In this document: positions 9,488 to 18,928 of the stretch, in pieces
Layout of the letters: each line of letters opens with the position of its first letter
Numbering within the stretch: position 1 is the first letter of the stretch
DNA from: an uncultured Sulfurovum sp.
GTDB taxonomy: Bacteria > Campylobacterota > Campylobacteria > Campylobacterales > Sulfurovaceae
DNA length: 45,818 nt
Assembly: GCA_947311605.1 (NCBI GenBank)
Contig: CAMZLC010000022.1
Span: forward strand, 1-45,818
Direction of reading: 5' to 3'
Translations under genes and position numbers: made by a program
Notes under the pieces: model-generated
Seen by the model: the letters and a program-made list of their open reading frames with translations, nothing else
Databases searched by the model: none
What the model was told of the DNA's origin: nothing

Positions 9488-10094
9488 TGTTAAGTCTCAC
9501 CATCTCTTGCACCATCGCAAAAGCAATAGCACAAAATACGTCCTAATGGCAAAATCTTAAATATTTCAGGTTTCATTTGAAACCAACTCTGTACTGTGTC
9601 AAATGGAGTTCTGACTTTCAGTTCATTCCTTAGAGACCCATGTCTTCTATTGATGTTGTAGTATATCAAGAATTAGTTTAAATCCTTTTCAACCTCTTCT
9701 GTATTTACATAATCCTCGGCTTTAATGGTAGCATTTTTAATCGTACCATTGGTTTGAGGGCATATGGAGCTGATACCAACTATAGTATCAGTTAAATCAT
9801 CCAATTCCATCCATGTTAATGTTCGTACCGCGCGTATAATCTCTTTATATTTGGCTACTGTTTTGACATAACATTGTACTTGTTTGCCAACTCAACATTT
9901 GTGGGGCTACCCTTGAGGGGATAAATCTGATTGTAGTATCATGCTTCTTATGTGAGAATTCGTTTTTGCATGAGAGCGATAGACTTGTGACATATTTTAA
10001 ATCCTTATTTGCTTGTAAAGATTTTACTATTATCCTGCCAAGCTATCACTTTTGCTTCTTGAACTAGGCGACCATAACGTGGTGAAACTGGACA
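9488..10094 (-). mobile_element. Decayed, internally deleted IS481-like insertion sequence
   Basis: Minus-strand translation gives MSQVYRSHAKTNSHIRSMI (N-terminal) and YYNINRRHGSLRNELKVRTPFDTVQSWFQMKPEIFKILP (C-terminal rve-type) with stops between; candidate imperfect terminal repeats tgttaagtctcacca / tggtgaaactggaca. Confidence 0.65.
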
Positions 10095-10152
10095 ATTAAA
10101 TATTTCAGATTTCGCTAGAAACCAACTCTGGGCTGCACCAAATGACACAGGA
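10095..10152 (-). mobile_element. Second fragment of the same IS type (transposase C-terminus)
   Basis: aaatatttcagatttcgctagaaaccaactctgggctgcaccaaatg repeats 9559-9605 (aaatatttcaggtttcatttgaaaccaactctgtactgtgtcaaatg). Confidence 0.6.
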
Positions 10153-10174
10153 CACCACGATATTTTTGTCTCTT

Positions 10175-11188
10175 CTAGTGTATCCCGAATGTTTGTCCGC
10201 CGTAGAGAAGAAAAAGCCTCAAAGAGAGTACTCCAAGTAGCGTAGAGATACCCGATGCATACATGGTGAAGCTGGAGTGCGCCACCTTGTGCCCAAAGAG
10301 GAAGTTGAGAGAAAGGGGTACGCCAAACCCTACACCTACTACGCCGCCCCAGAAAAGGTATGCCCATTGGCTCCGGGTGACATCAAAAGCCGCCATTGCC
10401 TCTTTTTGGTAGTCGTTGCCAAGGACGAGGGAAACAATTAACATGGCAATCAGTAAAATCTCCAAAAACATCACCGGCCACTCTATTCTGTGCAGCAGAC
10501 CCTCATCAAAGGTCGATGGGTTCACCCTATAGTACCCTGCCGTAAGCAATCTGGTGGCTGCCACACCTGCTGCAAGTCCGGAGACCAGAAACAGAATAGG
10601 GAGCACTGCCGTATTAAGCAGCGGAAAGCGTATCAGTACCGAGATCAGAAACCCCGTATAAGCACAGATCACGATCGCGAAAAATATCGTAATAAACTCT
10701 ATATAAGGTCTAAACCTTTTGAGTATATTGATCACTATGGTCAACATGGTATGCACGAAAGAAATCTTGATCTTGGTCTGAAAAAAGTCCTTAATCTCCT
10801 CCTCAAGTGCCATTAAAAATACCATGAGTGTCAAGGGTATGTAGAGAGATATGGCCGCCACACCAATAGACATCACCGATGTGAAGTTGTAGTTGATTAA
10901 GATCTTCCAAAAGTATAATGGTCTATGAAGATCGGCTACCAGGAAAACCATACCAAAGGCTATTGTACTAAAGCCGATAATAGCGGCTCCCTTCAAAAGT
11001 CCTGTATTTTCTTTGTTTTTCGAATAATGCCTTCTAACCAGCGCGACTATCAGTGCACCACCGGACATACCGGCAAGCACCAAATAGACACCGATCATCC
11101 AGCCCCAAATAACATGGCCATGAGAGAAGCCCTCTGTAAAATCAATCATCATCTCCATGCTACACCCCCTGCTTGACAGCGGGTACAT
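10175..11188 (-). CDS. mccD: NrfD/PsrC-family membrane quinol dehydrogenase, MccD-like
   Basis: Polytopic NrfD-like protein directly downstream of a NrfC-like ferredoxin and mccAB. Confidence 0.82.
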   Translation of the reverse strand: MYPLSSRGCSMEMMIDFTEGFSHGHVIWGWMIGVYLVLAGMSGGALIVALVRRHYSKNKENTGLLKGAAIIGFSTIAFGMVFLVADLHRPLYFWKILINYNFTSVMSIGVAAISLYIPLTLMVFLMALEEEIKDFFQTKIKISFVHTMLTIVINILKRFRPYIEFITIFFAIVICAYTGFLISVLIRFPLLNTAVLPILFLVSGLAAGVAATRLLTAGYYRVNPSTFDEGLLHRIEWPVMFLEILLIAMLIVSLVLGNDYQKEAMAAFDVTRSQWAYLFWGGVVGVGFGVPLSLNFLFGHKVAHSSFTMYASGISTLLGVLSLRLFLLYGGQTFGIH

Positions 11189-11834
11189 ATCTCAAACTTG
11201 GCTTCGTGCCCAGTTCTGGTCTCTGCCTGACGGTATCTTTGATGCTGAGTATTCTCGATATGGTTGATTTGGGGTCATTCATGTCACCAAATACCAAGGC
11301 ATCATATTTGCAGGCTTCCACACAGCCTGGCTGAAGTCCTTTTTTGAGTCTCGTCTCCAAACAGAAGTCACAATTTTCCGCCATATTGGTCTCTTCGTTG
11401 ATAAACCTGACATCATAAGGACAAGCCACGATACAGTAGGCACACCCGATACAGTCATCCCCGTTCATAGTAACGACATCCAGCAGCGAGTCCTTGTGGC
11501 ATGCAGCCGTAGGACATACAGCTACACACGGTGCCTCTTCGCACTGCTGACAGGAGACTCTGACAAATCTCCTCGCCTTTACATTGTCTGGATCTGTTCT
11601 GTCCTGAATGATCATTCTGTTTTGTGCTGCCGGCACCAGATTGACGCTATGGCAGGCACTTTCACATTCTGCGCAGCCCACACACTTGGTCTGATCGTAG
11701 ATCATAGACAGGTGCTGCTTGGGCTCGACACGCCTCTTCTCTTCGGAGGATAGCGCATATCCACCTGTGGCAAGTGCCATAGAACCTATTCCTAGACTTT
11801 TCAGAAATCCTCTTCTTTCTTTACTGCTACTCAT
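11160..11834 (-). CDS. mccC: 4Fe-4S ferredoxin-type electron transfer subunit, MccC/NrfC-like
   Basis: Several Cys clusters (CVGCAECESAC, CQQCEEAPCVAVCP, CIGCAYCIVACP); Tat-like N-terminus RRGFLKSLG. Confidence 0.87.
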   Translation of the reverse strand: MSSSKERRGFLKSLGIGSMALATGGYALSSEEKRRVEPKQHLSMIYDQTKCVGCAECESACHSVNLVPAAQNRMIIQDRTDPDNVKARRFVRVSCQQCEEAPCVAVCPTAACHKDSLLDVVTMNGDDCIGCAYCIVACPYDVRFINEETNMAENCDFCLETRLKKGLQPGCVEACKYDALVFGDMNDPKSTISRILSIKDTVRQRPELGTKPSLRYVPAVKQGV

Positions 11835-11879
11835 ACTCTTCCTCCACTACAACAGCTATTACTCATCCAGAAACAGTGC

Positions 11880-12662
11880 CTATTTCTTCAGGCTCTGAGG
11901 CTTGGTCTTGTTGCTGTCTATTTTTACATCCGCCTTCTGATGCGCCATTTTTTTAAACTCGCCAGGCGACATCACCTTCAACAATTCCACCTCAAAAATC
12001 ACAACGGCATTTGGCGGGATATCTGCCACACCGTCCTCTTTGTATGCGAGCTCTGATGGAATCACCAGTTTGTATTTTGATCCCTCTTTCATCAGCAAAA
12101 GCCCCTCTTTGAGACCATCTATGATATTGATCATCGAGAGGTGTGCCGGCGCTTTTCTTTTGTAGGTATCGTCAAATACCGTACCGTCTATGAGTTTTGC
12201 CTGATAGTTCAGCATGACGATGCTCTCTGCCTGGACACTGCCTCCACTTCCCTCTTTGAGTACCTCATACTGGAGTCCTGATTTTGTTGTCTTGACCCCT
12301 TTTTTTATCCTATGCTCTGCAAGATATTTTTTGCCTGCCTCCAGCGTCTCTTTCTTCAGCTTCTCTAGCTTGGCTTTTTGAAGCTTATTGAGATTGTCGG
12401 CTCTGAGGTTCAGGTAGGATATGGTTTCGTTGTCGTCCATAGTAGATTTGCCCCTCAAGGCATCACCAAATCCCTGTATCAGCCTGTCAATATCTGTCTT
12501 GACGCCTAATTTATCTTGCCTGATGACCTGGTTGAGTATATGACTACCTGTAGTAACCCCGATAGCATACGACTCCTGTTTGAGATCAGCCTTTAGTCCT
12601 GCGGCATACCCATTTGCACCAAGTGATAGAATAAAAAAAGAGCTCAAAATACACTTTTTCAT
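11880..12662 (-). CDS. mccB: FKBP-type peptidyl-prolyl cis-trans isomerase, MccB-like
   Basis: FKBP core (VMLNYQAKLIDGTVFDDTY...KYKLVIPSELAYKEDGVADIPPNAVVIFEVELL); N-terminal Mip/FkpA dimerisation region; adjacent to mccA. Confidence 0.87.
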   Translation of the reverse strand: MKKCILSSFFILSLGANGYAAGLKADLKQESYAIGVTTGSHILNQVIRQDKLGVKTDIDRLIQGFGDALRGKSTMDDNETISYLNLRADNLNKLQKAKLEKLKKETLEAGKKYLAEHRIKKGVKTTKSGLQYEVLKEGSGGSVQAESIVMLNYQAKLIDGTVFDDTYKRKAPAHLSMINIIDGLKEGLLLMKEGSKYKLVIPSELAYKEDGVADIPPNAVVIFEVELLKVMSPGEFKKMAHQKADVKIDSNKTKPQSLKK

Positions 12663-12746
12663 CAATGAATCCTTATTGTTTGATGCAGAACCATACATTG
12701 TGTATGATCCTGCGTTGATAGATAACGCTGTATGACCGGTTATCTG

Positions 12747-14891
12747 TTAGTCCGCTGCATGCTTCTGCAGAATATCTCCAGCCATATCTACATAAGACTT
12801 GGCTGCTTCCAATTTTCTCTTGGTAAACTTAAATCCGTGCATACCCCATGAACCGTCTTTCTTGACAAGATCCAGTGTGGCTTGGGCTTTCTCGGTCAGC
12901 TCGTTGATTCTAGCTCTGTCGGCAACCTGAAGCTCTGTAGTCTCGAGAAGTGCATAGATGCCCTTAATCGCTACATTGACCTCTTTGTAGAGTGCCTTCA
13001 CAGGTTTTTGCCATCCCATGACTTCGTCATAGACTCTCTGCTGATCTTCAAAGTGAAGCGTCTTCTTGAGTTTTGACTGAGCCACACTGTGACAGCCTTG
13101 ATTCTCTTCTAGGTCTCTATCTGCCCAAGAGGTTTTTCCACATGCCCACATCAAGTCGATGAAGTTGTGTCCCTTCTCATCTTTGGCTACATACCAGTTC
13201 TTGTATTTTTTAGGTACCTGCTGCTCTCTTGCTGCACCTGGAGGCGGGTTAAGCGTTTTCTTCTTGGGATCGACCAGAATCTTCCAGATATGTGATCTTC
13301 TCTGGGTATCAAATCCTCCATGATCTTGGTATTGTGCCGCATACCAATTTTCACAACTCATAATATAAGGCATATGACACGCCTGACAATTCACTTTGGA
13401 GTGTGTATCTTTTGTATTGTTGGCAATATAGGCTGCCTCTTTATGACAAGATGCACAATTTTTTCTAATAGCTGGTTTCGTATAGAATGTACTTAGATAG
13501 TCACCTGTATCTTGATATACACCACCTTTTGTAATATGGTTCACACCATTTTTCTTCTCATTGTAGTGCGCATAGCCAGTGACATCGTGAGGATCATGAC
13601 ACGTTGTACATCTCATACCTGCATCATAGTGTGCTGTGAAGTATGACTGCGAACCTTCGGTACCACAACCAGGACCCGCTGATTTAAATTTGGAAGTAAG
13701 ACCGAGCTCGGCTGCTTTTCTTCTAAGATCTGGATTTTTAGATTTTCTAAACTTCTCCGCCAAGAATGGTCTGAAGCTAAATCTCTGGTGACATCTCTCA
13801 CAGTTGGATGTCAGTAGACCTTTGCCGCCCTCTAGGTGTCCGCCTGCTCCGTGACACTCTTCACAAGAGATACCCTTGGAGACCGTATGGTCATGTAGTA
13901 CCTTTGGATTGCCCAGTGCGCTATAGAACTCTTCTTTGGTTTTAAAATCAAACTTGAAGGGGTGACAAACTTGACAATAAGATGAAGATGCTTGAACCTG
14001 CATAGATTTTTTGTATCTGGCAGCATAAGAAGCTAGACCTCGTACATAACCACTATTGTCACCATACTCCTCAAGCGTAACAGGGAAGTTGGGAACATAT
14101 TTTCGAATCTTTTTTGCCATTGCGGGTGTCAGGTCGTTTGCCCAGGTTCTCTGAAACTGATTTGAGCCTGCCACTACCGTACCTGTTCCATCATCAAGCG
14201 TACCATCTACGATGTGGTAAGTACCACGAAGAAGGTATTTATCAAAGTATCCCAACTTCGTTCTGAGATGTCCTACAGTACAATAGATGCTTTCAGGATT
14301 AAGTCCCTTAGGAAGTATAGAAGCGGTGTTTGTGCCAAATACAGATGATTTGAGATCATTGCCTACCTCTGGATGCTCTCCTGGGAATCTAATTGTTGAT
14401 GAGTGTCGTGATCTGCTCCACTTTTCATACTGTGCAGCATGACACTCACCACATTTCTTTGGTCCTATGAACTTATTTGGGAAGATTAGTGTATCTTGCG
14501 CAGGAAGACGATACATAGTTGATGTCAACCCTTTTCTCTTGCTGTACTTTTGAAATTCATTTCCATTACCAGCATGGAGCATCTCATGTCCACGATCTCC
14601 TGTAACTAACTTACCTACAACTTTTCCCTTTGGTAAATAGGTTGTGAAGATAGGGTGATGTTTGAATATCCAATCATATCTCTCTTTCTCTGTTACAATA
14701 GAGTCTTGCAGAGAATACACACCTCTGGACTCCATCGTTCCCTTCGGGTCAGCAATCACCTCAAGCGCGTCCTTGCTCATAGTGATCATGCCAGGAACTG
14801 GGCTCTTTGTCTCTCCTGAAGCCATCAGGCTCGTTACAGAAGAGAGACTAAGCAACAATGCCATACAGGCGGTTCGTTTCCATGTCTTCAT
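12747..14891 (-). CDS. mccA: Octaheme c sulfite reductase MccA
   Basis: Seven CXXCH (CGECH, CQVCH, CEECH, CERCH, CTTCH, CASCH, CQACH) plus CGKTSWADRDLEENQGCH, a CX15CH motif diagnostic for MccA; RBS GGAGACAAA before the ATG at 14891. Confidence 0.95.
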   Translation of the reverse strand: MKTWKRTACMALLLSLSSVTSLMASGETKSPVPGMITMSKDALEVIADPKGTMESRGVYSLQDSIVTEKERYDWIFKHHPIFTTYLPKGKVVGKLVTGDRGHEMLHAGNGNEFQKYSKRKGLTSTMYRLPAQDTLIFPNKFIGPKKCGECHAAQYEKWSRSRHSSTIRFPGEHPEVGNDLKSSVFGTNTASILPKGLNPESIYCTVGHLRTKLGYFDKYLLRGTYHIVDGTLDDGTGTVVAGSNQFQRTWANDLTPAMAKKIRKYVPNFPVTLEEYGDNSGYVRGLASYAARYKKSMQVQASSSYCQVCHPFKFDFKTKEEFYSALGNPKVLHDHTVSKGISCEECHGAGGHLEGGKGLLTSNCERCHQRFSFRPFLAEKFRKSKNPDLRRKAAELGLTSKFKSAGPGCGTEGSQSYFTAHYDAGMRCTTCHDPHDVTGYAHYNEKKNGVNHITKGGVYQDTGDYLSTFYTKPAIRKNCASCHKEAAYIANNTKDTHSKVNCQACHMPYIMSCENWYAAQYQDHGGFDTQRRSHIWKILVDPKKKTLNPPPGAAREQQVPKKYKNWYVAKDEKGHNFIDLMWACGKTSWADRDLEENQGCHSVAQSKLKKTLHFEDQQRVYDEVMGWQKPVKALYKEVNVAIKGIYALLETTELQVADRARINELTEKAQATLDLVKKDGSWGMHGFKFTKRKLEAAKSYVDMAGDILQKHAAD

Positions 14892-14968
14892 TTTGTCTCC
14901 TTTTTTTTGATGCGGCAAGCACGAAAGATCCCAAGACATAAGATCTCCGAAAACCCCACCTACATGCA

Positions 14969-15003
14969 ATTCTAGCATCTAAGAGGGGGGGAATAGGGGG
15001 GGG
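14969..15003 (-). promoter_or_regulatory. mccA promoter: C8-TATT-C7 tracts, 10 bp, then -10 TAGAAT
   Basis: Minus strand CCCCCCCCTATTCCCCCCCTCTTAGATGCTAGAAT, about 75 nt upstream of the ATG. Confidence 0.6.
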
Positions 15004-15040
15004 AAGTGCATAGGGCAGGAAAAAAGATCTCTGAGCAATG

Positions 15041-16306
15041 TTATTTTTTTAAAAATCCAAATCTGTCTATGCCCTCTCTGGAAGTCTCTCTGACATAATC
15101 CATCCCGATATAAAACTCCTTCATCAGGATCAGGAAGATATATTTCCCAAAGGTTGTCAACTGATAGTTTTTGTCCGTAATTTTGAACAATTTCAATAAA
15201 AATAGCTCTATAGCCAACTTCTTTTTTGCATGTGCACCATACCTGTCGGCAAGATTCTCCACGGAGAACCCAAACCCAAACATATCTACCATCAGTCGAT
15301 AGCTAAGTATCTCTTTAGGGGAATAGCTTTTGTGTCTAGCGGTAGAGAATTGGTTGCTGTCCACTCTCTGCTTGTATTCATCCAGCGCAAAGGTGTTAAT
15401 ATACAGGGTACCGTCAATGAAGCCAAAGGCCCCAGAGCCCAGACCCAGATACTCCACATGGTCCACCACATACTCATCGATCAGCGTGATACCTTTTTTG
15501 GAAAATGCCCAGCAGCTGTTCTGCACATAATCGCTGCCGAGCTCATCTAAAATCACCTTATACAGTGCATACTCTTTTTTGTTCTGCACTGCTCCCATAT
15601 TTGTCTCTATCTCTTTTCTGACAGACGGAGAATACATGAGGGGATACATGGATATCTGCTGAGGAGAAAGTGCCTTGAGTTTTTGGATATCCTCTCTCAG
15701 CTCTTCTGCGGTCTGGTCAGGAAAGTTAAATATAAGATCGCAGTTGACTATTTTGAAATTGGCTATAAGTTTTTTGATGTTCTCCACCTGCTCATCTGCC
15801 GTACCAAACTTGTTGCACCTCTTGGTCTGCTCGAGTCTTTTGTCGTCTAGAGATTGTATGCCCACGGAGAGCCTATCCACCCTCTCTTTGAGTAGGTCTA
15901 TCAGCGCATCACTGATATCGGGGTCAGCCTCACAGGAGAGCTCATCAATATCAAAAAGTTCACGAACCAAGTCAATAGTGCTGGCCAGCTCATCCGGCAG
16001 GATCGTAGGCGTACCTCCTCCTATATACACAGAGGAGAAACGAAATCCTCTCTCCTTGGCTATGCGTATCTCTTTTCGCAGTGTAGCGAAGTACTCTCTG
16101 GCTTTTTTTTCATCAAAATTGTATTTGTGAAAAGAGCAGTAAGGACAGAAAACTTTGCAAAAGGGGATATGGAGATAGAGCAGATAGCTCTTTGTGGGGT
16201 CTGGCTGAGGATATTTCCTTTCATCAGTATATTGGAGGTTGAGATTTTTGTCTATTTTGTATCGGGCGTATCTCTCTATAGTATTTACCACTAGTTGCTT
16301 TATCAA
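15041..16306 (-). CDS. HemW/HemN-like radical SAM protein
   Basis: YLLYLHIPFCKVFCPYCSFHKY motif, IGGGTPTILP, LSVGIQSLDD; TTG start at 16306 preceded by AAAAGG. The longer ORF start at 16459 runs through a structured leader. Confidence 0.85.
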   Translation of the reverse strand: MIKQLVVNTIERYARYKIDKNLNLQYTDERKYPQPDPTKSYLLYLHIPFCKVFCPYCSFHKYNFDEKKAREYFATLRKEIRIAKERGFRFSSVYIGGGTPTILPDELASTIDLVRELFDIDELSCEADPDISDALIDLLKERVDRLSVGIQSLDDKRLEQTKRCNKFGTADEQVENIKKLIANFKIVNCDLIFNFPDQTAEELREDIQKLKALSPQQISMYPLMYSPSVRKEIETNMGAVQNKKEYALYKVILDELGSDYVQNSCWAFSKKGITLIDEYVVDHVEYLGLGSGAFGFIDGTLYINTFALDEYKQRVDSNQFSTARHKSYSPKEILSYRLMVDMFGFGFSVENLADRYGAHAKKKLAIELFLLKLFKITDKNYQLTTFGKYIFLILMKEFYIGMDYVRETSREGIDRFGFLKK

Positions 16307-16340
16307 TCGAATACCTTTTAAAATTGTTTTAGGAACCCAT

Positions 16341-16445
16341 GAGGGGAAGAGTGTGCTGGTATTATTCCCCAGAGTGGGGCGGGCTTGGCAGCACACAAAG
16401 CGACTCTTTTCCCTCGTGTCTCTATCGGCGACCGGCAAGGTCGCC
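16341..16445 (-). other. Structured leader/intergenic RNA between hydC and the HemW-like gene
   Basis: Minus strand GGCGACC-TTGCC-GGTCGCC hairpin followed by nested arms GAGGGAAAAGAG...GTGTGCTG...CCCCA-CTC-TGGGG...CAGCACAC-TCTTCCCCTC. Confidence 0.5.
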
Positions 16446-16459
16446 AAAATTATACCCAC

Positions 16460-17167
16460 CTAATGCTTTTTATGCCATTTCATACCAGAAAAAATCGCAT
16501 CCATCGATCCGTTCTTTCCAAATACAGCATTGAATATCGCCATATAGATATGTATCACAACCACAATAATTACCACCCACATGGCTATGTGATGTATCTG
16601 TCTGACATTGGCCATGCCGCCCATCAGCACCTCAAAAAACCTCATCGGCTCATACAGAAGAGCACCTAGACCCTCATGATATACATGCACATAGAGTACA
16701 AGACCGGTGACAATGAGGGCAAAAAATGTCACATACAGACCTGCGTACGCCATGGTCTGCAGGGGGTTATATACACCTTTTAGATGGGGGTGCTTCCCCA
16801 TAAATAGATAATATTTGATTTGGGCTATCCAAACTTTTGGCTTGAGGGTATCTCCTAGTGAGGCTCTTTCGTGCTTGTAGGCTCTGCCCACAAGCGTCAG
16901 ATAGACCTTGAGTATCACCACGCCTATCATCACGAATCCGAAGATAATATGCCATGATCTCATCAGGGCATAGAGGAAATTATTTGGCTCAGAGCTTACA
17001 GCGGGCGCCACAAAGGGATAGGCGATATAAAACCCTGTAAATGTGAGTATCAAAATAGCCACTGCACGAATCCAATGCTGCCACCTATACGCGGGCGTAA
17101 ACTCCATCTCTTCAGTGATCTCAGCAGGGTATCCCTCTGCTGTATCTGTGTGTTGTTCTGTTTTCAT
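16460..17167 (-). CDS. hydC: Ni/Fe-hydrogenase b-type cytochrome subunit
   Basis: HydC-like cytochrome b with His-containing TMs; start MKTEQHTDT preceded by AAGGAGCTGCCG; follows hydAB. Confidence 0.88.
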   Translation of the reverse strand: MKTEQHTDTAEGYPAEITEEMEFTPAYRWQHWIRAVAILILTFTGFYIAYPFVAPAVSSEPNNFLYALMRSWHIIFGFVMIGVVILKVYLTLVGRAYKHERASLGDTLKPKVWIAQIKYYLFMGKHPHLKGVYNPLQTMAYAGLYVTFFALIVTGLVLYVHVYHEGLGALLYEPMRFFEVLMGGMANVRQIHHIAMWVVIIVVVIHIYMAIFNAVFGKNGSMDAIFSGMKWHKKH

Positions 17168-17177
17168 CGGCAGCTCC

Positions 17178-18914
17178 TTATGTATTGCAAACGCCACCAT
17201 AGAGTGGGTCCACCTTATATCTGCCAAGCTCATTGCCTTTGGTGTCCATCACATGCACTGCACAAGCAATACAGGGATCGTAGGAGTGTATCACCCTGAT
17301 GATCTCCAGAGGCTGAGAGAGATCGGCTATCTTCAGTCCTACCAGATCTGCCTCGTAGGGACCTTGCGTACCTACAGCATCTTTAGGGCCTGCATTCCAG
17401 GTGGATGGTACTGTCGCCTGATAGTTTTCGCACACACCATTCTTGATACGAATCCAATGAATCAGCATACCCCTTGGCACATCACCTATGCCTCTGCCTT
17501 TGTACTCTTTGCTGTTGTCAATCGTATAGGTCGCGCATGTTTCCTTGTCAACTTTAGTATTCTCCACCAAAGAGTCAAAAGCCTCCAGCGCATAGTCCAC
17601 TACGATGCCAGCCTGAAGTGCGCGCGCAGCAGTTCTCCCCAGCGTACTGAAAAGTGCCTTGAGAGGAAGTCCTGTCTCCTTGAGAAATCCATCCACTCTC
17701 TCCTTGATGACCTTGTTGTTCCTGGCGTACCCCACAAGCAGACAGGCGAGAGGACCGACCTCCATAGGCTTTCCGTCATATCTGGGGGACTTGATCCAAG
17801 TATATTTTCCTTCTGGGTTAATATTTTTAGAGTGTATCATCTTTCCGTCCGGACCTACACTCTCAGAATTGACAAGTCCTGTGTACTCAGGCACTGTTGT
17901 GCCGTCATAAGGGTGCTGGGGCTCATTGTCTGCATACCATGAATGGGTAGCCTCTTCGGTAATGAGATCTTCATTGATATCAAACACTTCAGAGATACTT
18001 CCGTCCACAATATAACCACTTTCGAACAGATACTTATCGCGACTGACTTTGAAGTCTCTGTATGACATGAAGTTTTTGACACCCATTGGCTTCATCACGG
18101 ATGGCTCGTCCCGATACATCTCCGCTGCCATTTTGATATCCGCCAAATAGGCATTATGTACAAACTCTTGCATCTTTTTGAATTTGACCATATATTCACC
18201 CATTCTGGCTGGATCCAGTACATCCATGACACAGCTGACTCCTCCCACGACCAGGGATTGGGGGTGGGGGTTTTTGCCGCCAAAGATAGCCATCATCTGC
18301 GCCGCCAATCTCTGCATCTCAAGAGCCTTGAGATAGTGAGAGAGGGCTATGAGGTTCTGCTCTGGTGTGAATCTATAGGTCTTGTGGCCCCAGTATGCGT
18401 TGGCAAAGGGCCCGAGTCCTTGTGGATTCTTCGCAAATTTTGCGACAGTCTGCTGTACCTTAATGAGCTCATTTTCTCCTGTACCAATAGGGTTCTTGCA
18501 ATAGTTAAATGCAAGCTTGCTGGCTACTGCGGGGTCAGCCTTGAGTGCAGAGGTAATATCTACCCAGTCCACACCATGCAGGTGATAGAAATGCACCACA
18601 TGGTCATGCAGAAACAGCGCAGCATTCATCAAAGTTCTCACCAGTTCAGCGTTGTAGGGTATCGTGATGCCGAGTGCATCCTCTACCGCCATGGTACTCT
18701 TGAGGTAGTGAGAATAGGTACACACGCCACAGATCCTCTGCATCAACAGAGGCACATTTCTAGGATCTCTCCCTTTGGCGATCACCTCCAGCCCTCTCCA
18801 TAAGGTAGAGGAGACATACGCCTCTTCTACCACACCATCATCACCCACCACTACCTCTGCTCTGAGGTGTCCTTCTATTCTTGTGATTGGATCTACTACT
18901 ACTCTTTTTGACAT
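17178..18914 (-). CDS. hydB: [NiFe] hydrogenase large subunit
   Basis: L1 RICGVCTYSH and L2 DPCIACAVH motifs. Confidence 0.96.
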   Translation of the reverse strand: MSKRVVVDPITRIEGHLRAEVVVGDDGVVEEAYVSSTLWRGLEVIAKGRDPRNVPLLMQRICGVCTYSHYLKSTMAVEDALGITIPYNAELVRTLMNAALFLHDHVVHFYHLHGVDWVDITSALKADPAVASKLAFNYCKNPIGTGENELIKVQQTVAKFAKNPQGLGPFANAYWGHKTYRFTPEQNLIALSHYLKALEMQRLAAQMMAIFGGKNPHPQSLVVGGVSCVMDVLDPARMGEYMVKFKKMQEFVHNAYLADIKMAAEMYRDEPSVMKPMGVKNFMSYRDFKVSRDKYLFESGYIVDGSISEVFDINEDLITEEATHSWYADNEPQHPYDGTTVPEYTGLVNSESVGPDGKMIHSKNINPEGKYTWIKSPRYDGKPMEVGPLACLLVGYARNNKVIKERVDGFLKETGLPLKALFSTLGRTAARALQAGIVVDYALEAFDSLVENTKVDKETCATYTIDNSKEYKGRGIGDVPRGMLIHWIRIKNGVCENYQATVPSTWNAGPKDAVGTQGPYEADLVGLKIADLSQPLEIIRVIHSYDPCIACAVHVMDTKGNELGRYKVDPLYGGVCNT

Positions 18915-18928
18915 ATCCTACTCTCCTT

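Noticed and set aside
9488-10094. Active insertion sequence
   Set aside because: Transposase frame contains stops and an internal deletion, no clear target-site duplication is visible; treated as a relic.
10005-10367. 120-aa minus ORF as a gene
   Set aside because: It spans the mccD 3' end in another frame and the IS relic; only its C-terminal part resembles transposase/IS sequence.
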